Part shown: piece after piece, positions 23,201 through 36,304 of the stretch
How the letters are laid out: each line of letters starts with the position of its first letter
Position numbering within the stretch: position 1 is the stretch's first letter
DNA from: Allacma fusca
Lineage: Eukaryota; Arthropoda; Collembola; Symphypleona; Sminthuridae
Reading direction: 5' to 3'
Assembly (NCBI GenBank): GCA_947179485.1
Contig: OX359249.1
Span: 7,936,001 to 8,000,000, forward strand
DNA: 64,000 nt
Notes under the pieces: generated by a model
What the model saw: only the letters and a program-made list of their open reading frames with translations
The model's database searches: none
What the model was told of the DNA's origin: nothing
Position numbers and translations under genes: made by a program

Positions 23201-25558
23201 AATACTAACAATTAATATTTTAATTGTGCCAAATAACTTAAATAATTCCAGATTTTCACAGCCCGTGTGATTTTCATCCTTTCATTCACATTTACTGACA
23301 GATGGGAACCCGAGGCGGGGATCTCCCATTCGTTCCTTCAGGATCCTGCTCAAATTAAACTTAGACCTTTAAATTATGTAAATTTTTCCTTGAAGCCTGT
23401 CCATATTGGTTCCGCCTTCCGGAAATTTCCCTCATCAAAGAAAGGAACAAATTTTGATTAAATCATTCGCACAAGTAAATATTATACGGGAAGACATACT
23501 TCACCCGGAAATTTAAATACACAGAAAAAGTTTGCATTGTATACCCCGTAGTCCATATATTTCTAGTACTTTCAGGAGTTGTACAATGATTTGAGTTCCA
23601 AAGAGCCTAATATTTATAGATTTGAATTTGATTCATTGAGTCAAAACCTGTGGAATTTGGATTTCCCTATAACATGTATATAGGAACTTCCATACGTAAG
23701 GTCAGATTTTGGTATACGAAATTTGACAAGAGGGATTTGATATCCTTTTCTCCTAAATTCAAGCTATGTATGTATAGCAAAGGATTTTTTTTACAGAGTT
23801 AACCCTGTAAAAAGGTCAGCTTCAATAGGTTCCAATAGGCCATAGTTCCAAAATAGCTCTTGAGTATGGTCTGGTATAAAAGCCCCTGAATTTATAGGAA
23901 TCTTCAAATATTAGGGGTGAAGATTAATACAAGTACAAATTATAACCCTGTCTTTAGCAATTATTACGGATCTGCAGAGCAAAGAAATAATGTATCTATA
24001 TATTTATTTATTATGATATATGTTATTGAACTCGAAAATATAAATAGTCCAAGAAAAATTTTAGTTATAAAAACCATTGTGAAATTAATGGATACATTTA
24101 CGAGCAACAAAACTGTAAGGACATGTTTCCCTATGCTCCCTCTGACTACCACAACAAGTCAGGGCCAGTGTCCGTAAATGTAAAGATATATTATTATGGG
24201 CTCTTAATTGGTCTTACAAAATTATTACACGTTTAATTAAATCACTTAGAAGTAAACTGCACTCAACGGATTCCTCATATTTTCCTCTAATAATTATTAC
24301 ACTTGAATCTTTGGAAATCTCTCCCATGGGAGTCAGTACACAGAAACTGTCATTTTTAGCATGTCCACATGTGATTTCCGGTAATAATATTAACTTGATA
24401 GCTTAGCATTAGGAGCTGTTAACAGGAACAAGAATGATTACATTGCGTAATTATATGGGAATAAACCATCTGTCGTTTGGAGCATGAAGAGGATTCTTTC
24501 CCCCACTGCGTCAAACAACATTACAAATTTGTAATATGTGTATTTATATATTATAGCGTATGTATGTATATAATTATGATGTCCTCATAAAAATTAATCC
24601 TCATTTTTTGGTATCAATTGCGTTTTTTGCGATTCACCGTCACAATGTTTTTTCTTTACTTCCGACTCTACAAGTTTACATATATATGGTATGGTAGATT
24701 ACATGTATAAATTAAATAGTTGTAAGAATTATATATTATCTTTATGAAAAGAACCAAAAGGAACGAAAATGTTTTCTGTGCAGTCGGCAGATTCCAAAAA
24801 ATGCACAAATATTACATAATGAATCTTTGGCTTTATTGACTTACAGGACTTAAAAGCTGACTACAGTTGCTCTCTTTCTAATGTACATAATGATTAATTC
24901 CTATTAATTAATTACTACAAGTGATTATAGTTAAATGAGTAATTAAATAGTCTTTATATATATATTTTATGTACAATATTTACATGTTTAAAATATTAGG
25001 TTTAAACCTCACTTACAAACAACATCATATTTTGAATGTTATGTACAAACAACAGTTTTTTTTTGAATTCATACTCTCAAAACAGTACAATAATGATTAC
25101 AGCTTGCTATAATAATTTATTCGCGTGAACTATTAACCTCTAATAACTGTCCAAGCACTGGAAAAATCTGCTAAAACATGACCATCACAGTCGAATTTCA
25201 AATACACACATTTTTTCTTTTCTTTTCCTTTTCAGCCCATAACATTAATTCCGCACGAGACAGCACAAGTATGAAAAATTCGAGTAATTACTATTTTTTT
25301 CCCATCCCTAATAAATATCTAATAAAACAGTTGAGAGGGTGTGTATGTACAATTTACACTCAACTTAAAGCTATCTATACTCTTACAGGTTTACTCATAA
25401 TTCCTACAGAACAATATAATTACTCAGTAATTATTACACACACAATAATATTTTATTAGAATTAAATGGTAACACAAATAATTGGAAATTTATCAGTCAT
25501 ACAAAACCTCCGGGGATTATTTATTCCTCTCAATTTCCCCCTCATATCTCGTAAATTC

Positions 25559-25566
<8 letters not shown>

Positions 25567-25600
<34 letters not shown>
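25567..25600. repeat. (AC)n microsatellite
   Basis: About seventeen AC dinucleotides in a row. Confidence 0.9.
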
Positions 25601-25603
<3 letters not shown>

Positions 25604-27011
25604 CGGTTGTCATTTCTATACACACAGTCAATTGTATCCGTCAATTCAGTGCCGATCATAGACGCATCCTTACGTAATTATAGGAAAAGATCTGTGACAG
25701 ATCTATATTTTATAAGAGGGTGCTTCATTTTAATACTTGAGCCATTTTTAACACCAAAGTACATGCCTTCAGAGATTGAACAAATTGTCCATGTTACAAA
25801 TCTTCATTTATAAGAACTTGCTAACACCCTTAGTCTTTACCTTGTTTATCATTTAATTGTAATATTTATTCATAGCAAGATCAGTCACCTTTCCTTTGAC
25901 TAAAAATTACTCTTTTTTCCCCTCAATCTCCAAGTTTTTGTCATTTTAAAAAACACAGTCACAGCAAACTCAGTTGTGTCTCACGGGGCTCTTACAATAG
26001 GTTCAGGGAAGATTTTTATTTTTGTACAAAGATGAAACAAAAAAAAAAACGTGCGTGTAAAAATCCTATCCTCACCCTTATAATATTATTCATGTGACCC
26101 AAACATTTAATTACTGGGTTGCCCATAGCATTAATTACAAATAATTACAACTAAATTAATCGTAGTAAGTGTCAGGGGTTTAACGTGCGCTAGAGTTTAT
26201 CTCATTGTGCAAATGGAATGGGATCCGTCATGTGCAATTTGACTCAAATTCCTAAGTTTAATTAAGTTTGGTAGGAATCTGTGATTGTGTCAGGATTTCC
26301 TATTGTGCTACTACAAACGTACAAGTTTGTGTGTGTATGTGTGTGCTTGTGTCATAATTATATTTAATTGTATATAAAATGTACATCATTTTTCCAAGAC
26401 CAAAGGAATGAACCGAATTAATACCTTGAGTCTTACAAATAGTAATTTAACGGAATGTTTTGACTATATGACTTTACAACATTTAGTTACGTGAGGGTGA
26501 TCCCATACACGAAGGAGAGTAGATTTGCAAATGATTGTAATGCAAAAACTTCAAATTATGATGAAGGTCTCGAGCACTCATTGTATCAGCCCTCAGGTCT
26601 TTTTACACTTCCATGACGAAGAATAATAATTAATGAGCAGAGTGTGTTAATTTATAATTTAGTCAAATAAAATTAGCAGACACACACCTCTAATGACTTA
26701 ATTAAAATATTTCTAGCACAGACTTCCAGCAGTTCGGAAGAGAATCCAAAGTTCATTGTTAAAACTTGAGTGAGATCGAGAGTTATATCAAGGGAGAAAA
26801 AAGTCATATGACCTTCCCCTGTAATACAGAGCTTTATAATAATTGGTGAAATTTATTTTTGACTCCAGCAGGTAAGCCCTATGGAAATTAGTCAAGTCAT
26901 CAAAATTCCCCTCACAATTCATACCTTGAGCCAAAGCAATAAAATTATTTACGGTTGCGTCAGCTGCGTTCCTCCGTCATAACAACATTTCAGTCAAGTT
27001 TAACAAGCCAT

Positions 27012-27041
27012 GACTACTACTACTACTACTACTACTACTGC
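27012..27041. repeat. (ACT)n microsatellite
   Basis: Nine ACT triplets followed by GCTGTTGCT. Confidence 0.9.
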
Positions 27042-27587
27042 TGTTGCTTGTACTACGTCAAACTGAAATATATAATTACTGTTTATGTATTCATACGTGG
27101 AAGATACCCAGATCCCGGCTGTCGGGCCTGAGCGTCAGAGTTTGGGAGTTTATTAAAAAGATACACTCAACTGCTATTTCCCATCATCCCGATTAATGCC
27201 CTCCATCATTACACGGTCCCAGTATTTTTTATACTTTTTATGAGGGACGTAGGTACTAGATACTAAAAGTGTGTAGAGGAGGTCTACCAAAGATCCCACA
27301 CGTGTGTCTGTCTGAGGGAAGAGGTAATTCCTTTTTATAGGTTTCTAACTCAGGGAGCCACGTATGTACATGACTCTCTGAGTCAATGCTACGAAATATT
27401 GGGACTTGGGGATGAGGGTTAAGTGAAAAGTGGGAACCTAGGTGAAGGTATAATTCCTGGTAGCTCGTCCCAGCTCAAGGGAGCCCCTCTGAGGTAAAAT
27501 GGCATGATTGCCTGGCATTTCCGTAACCTTATCCATGCCTTGCCCAAAACCCTTGGTTTTTCTCATCGTTAAAGAGATACAGACTTT

Positions 27588-27589
<2 letters not shown>

Positions 27590-27625
<36 letters not shown>
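27590..27625. repeat. (CT)n microsatellite
   Basis: An uninterrupted CT run preceded by a short T run. Confidence 0.9.
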
Positions 27626-27627
<2 letters not shown>

Positions 27628-28528
27628 GGAGATACGCCATTACAGTCATCATGATGCTCTACTCTGCAGACACTCCTCCTCTCATGTGTATACAAAATAC
27701 GGCAGTGTTTGTTGCGTAGGAATTGGCGCATTGAAATACATTTCTGGAGCCAGAGTTTCACCTCCAACTGACAGTAGACTCACAGCATAGAAGCCGCCCT
27801 TAGGGAAGAATTTTGCCTATCCTGGGATGAAAAAAAAACGCAGGCATTTAATATTCTACTAATTTTTTTTCATACCAGTAAAATTTGCGGTTTTTATTTT
27901 CAATGTATCTATCCTTTTGGCAATGAATATTTTTTAGAGGCAATGAGTAGCGTTCGGACACTTATATAGTATCGTTCACATGTTATTCCTAAACGGGAAA
28001 ATTTTCACAGGGTGTTTCTCAATTATTAAAAAATACCCCTGAGCTTAAAAAAAAAGGCTATCTCTTTCTTTTTTCAAAGGTGAGAATTGAATGGAGCTTT
28101 CTCACATTATGCTTTCATTTCACAAGGGGGAAATATATAGATACAAGAGGAAATATAAGGGGTTGTTATGTACATAAAGTATCCATATTAGAGCTGAGAA
28201 AAAGATGACAAGCAGATGGAATTGACTCTGAGGCGAGAGCGGAAAGACATTAAGAGCCGATAACGTTCCGAACTATTAGCGTTTCCCTAAATCACTCACA
28301 CGTGATGACAGGAGAGCACAGTACAATCCCATGTGTGGCTACGTATGTACGAGGATATACATACATATATGGATGGGCTGAAGCTGCTACTAAAACTGGA
28401 GCTTCAAGGAAACAACAACTGTACAGCGGACTCTGTTACAGAACCAGGGCTACTATAAAGAACCAAAATATTACTTATTGTGGGAAACTTTTGTAAAGGA
28501 AAAAAAACTAAAACCTTGGGGTGTAAGT

Positions 28529-28553
28529 ACACACACACACACACACACACACA
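28529..28553. repeat. (AC)n microsatellite
   Basis: About twelve AC dinucleotides. Confidence 0.9.
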
Positions 28554-30884
28554 GAAACACACCGGAAATTTCTGAATACTTTCTGGTACTTCGAGAACAA
28601 GCTCTTTCTAGGAGGTCCGATATAACCAGTGAGCTATAAGCACATATCGTCGTAACGGTCCCCCCCCCCCGCTGGAATGATCAACCTTTGACTTTTATGA
28701 TTATTGCATGAGTTCTTCCAAGGAAAAAAATTAACATGGGGCTAAACGGAGAGTGCTTCCAAAATATTTACTTTTGTCCCTGATGGGAAACGTTCGAATA
28801 GAGGTGGGAGGGGGAGGGGGTCAATTGCAGTGGGAGTAGACTGTAGCCTGGAAAGCTCGAACCTCGAAGGAATATCTGCACTTGACATTAATGAAAAAGA
28901 TGCTTACTCTTTCGTTAATTTGATCATTAATTTGACTCTGATAGAATCATCTCTGCGGCAGATTCCATGTTCCCCAACTTTCCGCACACGGGAATTTGTG
29001 CGCGTGTTTATCTCTCGTTCGGAGTCAGTGGAAATATCGAGTGGGCTCTCTCTCTCTCTCTCTCTCTACAAGGGACCCCTTAAAACTTGTGTGTCCTCAG
29101 GGGGGAGAACATTTCGCAAACGTGTTCCCACATGTGGGAAATTCTGATTTGATTCCTTGAGCATGTGGAATCCTACGGAATTTAGCTCCTTTCAGGGATG
29201 CCCTCACAGGAAGAGTGCACTGTGTCTACTATGGTGCGAGTCCTTTCTCCTAGAACTGATTGAGCTGTATCCTGCAGAATCCGCAGAAATATATCAATCA
29301 CTTTTCAATTTAGAGCTTCACAAAAAGCTCTATTTTGGGAGAGGAAATACTTAAACATAGAGATACACAACCGCTGAAAGATTTGATTTCCTCTCAAGCC
29401 CCACGCACACACAGCATACATCCCAAGTCTCACACGGCATTTATTAGCATGTCAGTCACAAGTTCTTCCTACAAGAGCCAAGAGCATACGAGGAAGGAAG
29501 GGATAATAACGTGCCTATGTTTACAAACGCGTTCATTTCAAATCCTAACGCACGGTCTTCCTCACACAAGTCAAAATTACACTCATTGTGAGCATGTACA
29601 CTGGATTTGAACCCCCCTCCCCCTCTCCTCCGCTCCCACATATGTAAGAGCATGTTCTCTACACAGGCCAAAATAAATAATAATTATTGAAGACTCTTCC
29701 ACAATTTCCAATTTCCAATTTCCCCTTTAGCCCAATGTTACTTTTCCGACTTGACAGCCTGCCTGAGAAAAGGGCATTTTTAGTGAGTGCTCCTACAAAG
29801 AGAGCTGACTGTTCAGATGGAGCATTTGTTTCTCTGAGGGAATTTTCGCTAAAAGAGTAAGTAAGCACTGTGGCTTGCACAGAGCAGTGCCCAAAGTTAA
29901 AACTGATTTGTACGCAGAGAATCAAGTCCATACTGTATTGATCTGAAATCCTACCCTGCCACGTGAGTGTGGTTTCTGTCTTCGTCAATTTTCTTACACA
30001 CTTTTTCTCTCTGTAATAAAACTTCCTTCCTCTGTTTATCTAAAGGCGATGAGTGGAACCCGGAGAAATACCTTTGTAAGAGGGAATTTTGGCTGAATTT
30101 TAGAAGTGCTCTTATAGGGAGAGTATACTGTACAGAGTTGTAGTATTCACTGGGTGGTAGAACATCTCAGGGATAGGATGAGAGTGGTTCGTACCTTCCT
30201 AATCCAACATTTAAGGATTCACTTGTGAGGAGGAAAAAAAGACTTTTATCTTTTCTTCAGCTTTTAGCACTCCGACGGGGAAAAAATATCGATAGGATCT
30301 AATCTGGGTTAAGCGGACCAATGGAATCCCAATGCATACTTCCATCAGCACCATTTCCCTTCCAATGGTAACAACAATACTGACGTTTCAACAGAGTCAT
30401 CCCTACAACAAAAAAATTCTATTGGAAGAGAAAATTATTTGGAGTTTGCAGCAGGAGACAGAAATCTGAGCTTCCAACAAGTGAGATAGTGGGAGTATAA
30501 AGGAGCTCAATTTTTTATTGGTACAGTTGTAAAAATTAGTATTTTTTGGGGCTATCGTCCCATTCCGAGCCTTCTGAATTCCCTATAAAAAAAGGCATCT
30601 CAAAAATGTAAGCTGTATGTGTATACAGACCACTCCCGGTGTGAGAAACACCCTTAAAACATGGAGTCCAAAAGTCTCCGTTGAGGCAAAAATGTCCTCA
30701 ACACATTTCAAGTCAAAGTTCTAGTCCCATCCGAGGAGAGTCCCTGCTATAAAGAGACAACACTGTTGATGAAGGGAAAGTTCAAGAGTGAAATTCACAT
30801 TTGAACTTTATTTTCATACCAGAAGCCATCACTGTCAAGAATGAATGTCAAGCACATGAGAGTATCATCAAGTCAGGCTTTGGA

Positions 30885-31069
30885 CAGTCCTTTTACGATA
30901 AATGCTCCCTATAACGGACATCCTTACAAGGGACCGCTGTCTAGGGGAGAAAATATGTAGGAACGTCTCAATATACCCCAATGCTAAAATCTTTGCAATA
31001 CCGACGCCTTGAGACCCTACGAGTCAAATGCTCCACTGTCCAAAGTTCCTTTACAAACAGAGTGCTCTG
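30885..31069. mobile_element. pogo-like MITE copy (P), possibly composite
   Basis: It starts CAGTCCTTTTACGATAAATG, with CTCCCTATAACGGACATCC and CCCCAATGCTAAAATCTTTG inside. It ends TTACAAACAGAGTGCTCTG before TA. The CTATAACGGAC word is the most diagnostic of the family. Confidence 0.45.
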
Positions 31070-31483
31070 TATTTACCCAAAGTCCGACCTTCCACCCACC
31101 CATTCTGACTCCTAAGCTCAATTTACTATTCAGACGTAACACTTGAAATTTCAACTCATCCCAAGCCCCAGCACTTCATCTCATATAATGCATGAGTGCC
31201 TACAACCAGGGGAGGGAAGGAAGGGAGTGCAGATACGAATTTTGAACTGTATGAGAAGCTTTGGAGACAGATATCCCTACTCGATGTATGTACATAATTA
31301 CTTATCGCTCACATAAAAAAGTCTAGTGGACTGCAGTGAGGATGTTACAGCTCTGTTATAGCAATCATCGGTCAGGGGGCTACAAAAGCTCCAGGACGTC
31401 CGTAAAAACTCAACAGAGGGTTCCAAATGAGACGCTATAATCCTGGCTCTCACAACAAGTAATTAAGAGTGTATTGGGCACTA

Positions 31484-31690
31484 CAGTCCCTCTCGTCATA
31501 ACGGACCCCTTCCCAGAGTACTTTCTCCCGCGGGGCCAAAATGTAATGGGAAGGAAATGAGGACAATGTGGCTCTTACAATTACAAACAATTCTGAGGAT
31601 ATGAATTAACATTGTGGTAAATAGGAATTTTTTCAAAAATTCTTTCCCCCACGGAGAAAGTGCTCTTATCAGGGGGTCTGTTGTTGGAAG
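31484..31690. mobile_element. pogo-like MITE copy (G)
   Basis: It starts CAGTCCCTCTCGTCATAACG then GACCCCTTCC after TA (31482-31483). It contains TTAACATTGTGGTAAATAGG and ends with GAAAGTGCTCTTATCAGGGG, the reverse of the left end. This copy shows the CTCTCGtcATAACGGACCCC terminal motif clearly. Confidence 0.6.
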
Positions 31691-33936
31691 ATTAGAGCCC
31701 ACAATTTACTTCTGAGGCTTGAAGGAAGGCCGAACGGATTATTTCCTATGAAATACTATCACAGTCCTTCCCATGTATACAAATAAACCCCATGACTTTC
31801 TTGACTTAGAACGATAACAATTTTTTTAGGCCGTACTACAAACTAAAATACAAAAAGGATTTCCCTATTAATTCCACAATCTTCTAAATTAATAGTACGG
31901 ATAAATATAAAACTTTCTCCCTCTCTTGACTCGTCGTCGAGCTCACAGCCACTAAAATAAAATCTTAGGGGAAAGGATTCCAGCATTAGATATAATAATA
32001 ATTATAGTAAAGGATTTTAGTAGGGAAGGAAATGTTATACATAATAAAAAATATTTATGCTTGTGAAGTTATCTCCAAGTATAGAGAAATATTCATGGAA
32101 TAATTTTTAACGCTTTTATGACTTTGCTAAAAAGTTTACTTTTTCCTCAAAATTCTCCAAGCACAAAATCCTCCACTTACAAAAAAAATACACAAAAAAA
32201 TAGAGGAATGTTGGTCGGAAAGTCTGCAGAATTTTGATGCAGAGTACTCAACAGTACAGGGAGTTCTGGCTGAAACGTAGGGAAGTATTTCTTTTGGAGG
32301 AGATCCTGGTCCATTGAAAAATCTACTTCCCATCCTAGGGAAGGAATGGATTTGCAGGAAATCCTGACGGACCCAGTGAAATTGAATGGGTAGTTTTGAT
32401 ATAGTGGGAGCTACAATCAGCAGTTCCCAGAGACTATGTCACAGTGAGGATTGCCTGTAGAGGGGAAGGGGCGTGAAGGATAAACAGCCAAGTGTAATTT
32501 GGGGCTCCGTGGTCACTAATGCATGTAATACAGAGGGTAATATTTGCATTGTAAATGTAAATCATAGTTGGAATGAAGGGACTATCCCGATATTCCAGAC
32601 GTTCTGACAGGAATATGGCAACAACTTTTGATTTCCATACATTCAATCTGTACATATATAGATATAGATACTGCCGGTATTATGCTCAGGCGTAATCCAT
32701 TCCATATTTTCTGCAAGTCCTTGATTTCAATTTGAAATATGCATGCGACAGAGAGCTGGAGAAAAGGACAAGGGAGAATGGAGCACTCCAAAGTTGAACG
32801 AGTTCCGAAGTAAATTTCTAATGGGGACATGGATTTTGTGGGAAAGTCGAGGAGTGTTTCCACACTTACATAATCAATACGTACATAATATGGGGATAGG
32901 AATGTAAATGCATGTTCCCTCGTCGGGGACAGTCTCGGCTTCTAGGTACTTAGGTGCCGTTGACGGGATCCCAAAAAGTACCACTTGCATCTCACAACTA
33001 ATGCTTTTTAAATGGGGTGACCAGAGCCAGGGTACTTTCCCATAGGTTTACAATACCAATCTGTTATCAATTAACCTGGCCTAGTTCCACACGTTCCCCT
33101 TAAACCTTCCGCCCGCCGTAGTCCCTATAACGGGCAATGGTCCAAAATAATATGAAGCCCATTTTGAGGAAATTGTCTTCAGATTTTTCAGAAATTTTTT
33201 AATTGGTCCACCTCAAAATTTGACCTCTCAGGGGTTCAAAACCTGATCGTAGAGATAATTTAACGTTAATAAAATAACACATTTTTTTTTCAAGATACAA
33301 TCAATCAACGGTTAAAAAATATATAGTATCAAAACAATAAATAAATCTATTTATTATTTATACATTGCCCTTTTTTCCAGTAATTTCCAAATTTTTCTGG
33401 GTAATTGAAGGTTCTTATTGAAGTGGGTAAATATTTAAGAGGGTACCTAAATAGGGTCCGGGACAGGAGACCAAGTTGAGGGCTTTTAAAATTTTGAAAA
33501 TGGTTTCTTTTATTTATAATAATAAGGGCCGTTATATATCTACTGCATTGGGCCAAGGGGGAATAAGGTTTCTTGAGGTCTCTTCAATGTAGGTACCTAC
33601 ACTCAATGCAGACGCTAGTGCTCATTGTGAGAGTGGATTTTAGGTACAGAGAAAAAAATCAAATATTTACGCATTCCCTCTCCCGGTATATGTAGATACA
33701 TAACAAGTAAAATCAATTATCAATTTTTTCTCATCCACCATCAAACATTTACAACCTGATGGATATTGAATGAATGGGAGAAGGGCTTCCTCTATAAATA
33801 GATTTTCCGCCAGTGGAGTAACAGTGCTCTGAATCCCTACTATTTATAAGAGGATGATTTCTATAGGGACACAAATACATATTCCCGCACATTTCGTACA
33901 CCACAATGTTCATTTTTCACCTTGGAAGGGTCTGAA

Positions 33937-34118
33937 CAGGCCGCTCTCGCTATAACGGACACATTGTCAAAAGTTCACGTTCCATGGAGGCAAGGATATT
34001 TGAAGACATTCCCGTTTAGCACAATACTATTTTTTTTATACTTATAATTAATTACTATATAGCATGAACTATAAAATCTGACTCCTTTCAGGGCTGTTTC
34101 TCTAGAGAGTTCACACTG
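33937..34118. mobile_element. pogo-like MITE copy (H)
   Basis: It starts CAGGCCGCTCTCGCTATAAC then GGACACATTG. It contains CATTCCCGTTTAGCACAATA and ends TCTCTAGAGAGTTCACACTG before TA (34119-34120). A second, more decayed copy seems to lie directly to its left (about 33820-33930), with TTTATAAGAGGATG and CACCACAATGTTCATTTTTC. Confidence 0.55.
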
Positions 34119-34478
34119 TACGAATAGAACATACAGGACCTTCCATGCTTAACCCCCTCATAGAATAATTACACGAGGAGTCTTTTCATAGGCCCTGAAG
34201 AGACAGCTCTTCCAATTTGTCTCAAGCATAGAAGGTAAGCATGTATAAAGATATCTACCACTGTGGAGATCCAGGCATTGGATCGAGTCCTTTCACCAAC
34301 CCAATGCAATTGGGATGAGAAGATGAATGGAAATAATGCAGAGAACTTCTTCCACAGCTTCCCATTGTAACTGGAAAAAATCCCAGATGAGAGAAAAAAC
34401 TTGGAGGATTTCCCTCGCCCACACTCTCTGATTCCCATCTGTCTCTAGCATCACGAGATCTTCCCCCTCACTACAGTG

Positions 34479-34501
34479 CACACACACACACACACACACA
34501 C
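34479..34501. repeat. (AC)n microsatellite
   Basis: About eleven AC dinucleotides. Confidence 0.85.
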
Positions 34502-34759
34502 GCAATTAATTTCAAGAAGGGACAGGAACTATACTTTCTTCCTATATCTACTCTTGGAACGAGACTGGCATCCCTATAGCTTGTGGTAACTGCAGTTAAA
34601 GACAACTCTCGCCATAACGGATGGCTGAGAAGCCCAAACTTTGTGTATCAAGGAAGTCCATCACGTAGAGAGAGGGTTGCCTGTAGATAGATATACATCT
34701 GTAGCACTAACCACCCTCTCACCTCAGGACAAGATCCGGAGATGCAAAAGCAAAGAACG

Positions 34760-34762
<3 letters not shown>

Positions 34763-34803
<41 letters not shown>
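34763..34803. repeat. (GA)n microsatellite
   Basis: About twenty uninterrupted GA dinucleotides. Confidence 0.9.
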
Positions 34804-34807
<4 letters not shown>

Positions 34808-35121
34808 CCAGAGTGTTTTTATCACCGAGGAAAAAGTTCGTAAAGAGTACAAGAATGCTCTTATAAGATTAGCATAGTCTTAAATGAGAATGTGTCTAAA
34901 TATTTGGCCCGTGCAGAGAACTAGTTACTATAAGGGGTGTGTTATAGAGACAACTCACTATATAAAAATAATGAGTGTATACACGGACTCAAGGAATCTA
35001 ATAATTTTTTCCCTGACGTATCTATCTTCACAGTCACGGACTCATACATCTTGAAACAAGAGCCGGGGAGAAAAACTTACTCCGATCCAATAAGTAACAT
35101 TGAATGAGAGAAGGTAATATA

Positions 35122-35333
35122 CAGTGGACTGTCCTTGTAGGAGCACTCTCGAAAGCAGAAATATTTGAATTTTCAAGGTTATTATTATACTGTACTGTAG
35201 CTTCTGGATAAAATTATTAGGATCATATTTGACAGGAGTCTCTGGAAATATTTTTACTCCTGGATAATATACTTTAGGGTAAATTGGGCTAATGCTCTTA
35301 AAGGGGAGTCTCTCATGTAGAGACAACTGACTG
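35122..35333. mobile_element. pogo-like MITE copy, TA-flanked (I)
   Basis: It starts CAGTGGACTGTCCTTGTAGG after TA and ends CATGTAGAGACAACTGACTG before TA. The inner end ATGCTCTTAAAGGGGAGTC is the reverse complement of the usual left motif. Confidence 0.55.
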
Positions 35334-36172
35334 TAATTACACGTATCTAAAAGAAATAGGAAAAGGGAAGTATCAAGTTGGAGCTCTCCGTGTGTACTTA
35401 TGAGAGATGAGGAGAGGAAACACGAGAGAAAAACTTGGAGCCAAGAAATTAGGTGCAGGCTGACTAATCTGTCATAATTGGCTCCTATAGTAGAGTATGG
35501 GTGGGAGAAACTTTTCCTTTCACTGTAGACATCTTATGTAAGTCTGGGGTAATTTGTCTCTGGAATTATTCCTATATAGGTGGTTCCCGATTACAAAAAC
35601 AGGGTCCGGGGCTCATGGAAATATTTAAGTACATGCATGAGGCTGGAGGGAGAGGGGAAAAAAATAGATTTGTAACTGTGGAAAAAAACTTTTGGGGGAA
35701 AAGAAAGGTGTGGAGAAAGTATCTATGTTAAGGAATCCATTTAATGTAAAAGGAGGAGAGGAAGTTGGGGAAAAGCTGTAAAGTTTTAAGTTGCTGGCAT
35801 GAATAATTTTTGATGTCTGCCTGCATGGGACTTGACTGTATCTACTCCATGGTAAAATAATATCTAGGCTGGGGCCATTATCCTGGCGAAAGCTAGTTTC
35901 TATGAAATTTTGGGTACGAGACAGAGAGAAAAGCCATTATTTCTTGTAAAGCAGGGAATTTTCCCAGACCCTATTGACAAGAAGTGCTTTTCCTTGAAAA
36001 GCACACACACACATTTATACTCCCGAGTGGGCTTAGGGAAGGTACAGCCTTGCTACAAGGGACTCCCTTGTAAGAGTATCTATCTGGGGAAGACCATATA
36101 AGGAAACACGAATGTTTTTTCCGTGTACTTCCCCACCTTTACCTCAAAGTTAATATTTTGCCTTCCTTGTCT

Positions 36173-36304
36173 AAATTTACTCTTTGAAATTTACTCTTCA
36201 GAATTTACTCTTCAGAATTTACTCTTCGAAATTTACTCTTCAGAATTTACTCTTCAGAATTTACTCTTCAAAATTCACTCTTCGAAATTTACTCTTCAAA
36301 ATTT
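36173..36304. repeat. 14-bp minisatellite, GAATTTACTCTTCA unit
   Basis: About nine copies of a 14-bp unit with CAGAA, CGAAA or CAAAA at the variable junction. 14 is not a multiple of 3, so the array stays open in more than one frame and gives spurious Leu/Phe/Ser-rich frames. Confidence 0.9.

Noticed and set aside
25466-25813. 115-codon frame with a Thr-His run
   Set aside because: The run is an (AC)n microsatellite and the flanks have no similarity to a protein I recognise.
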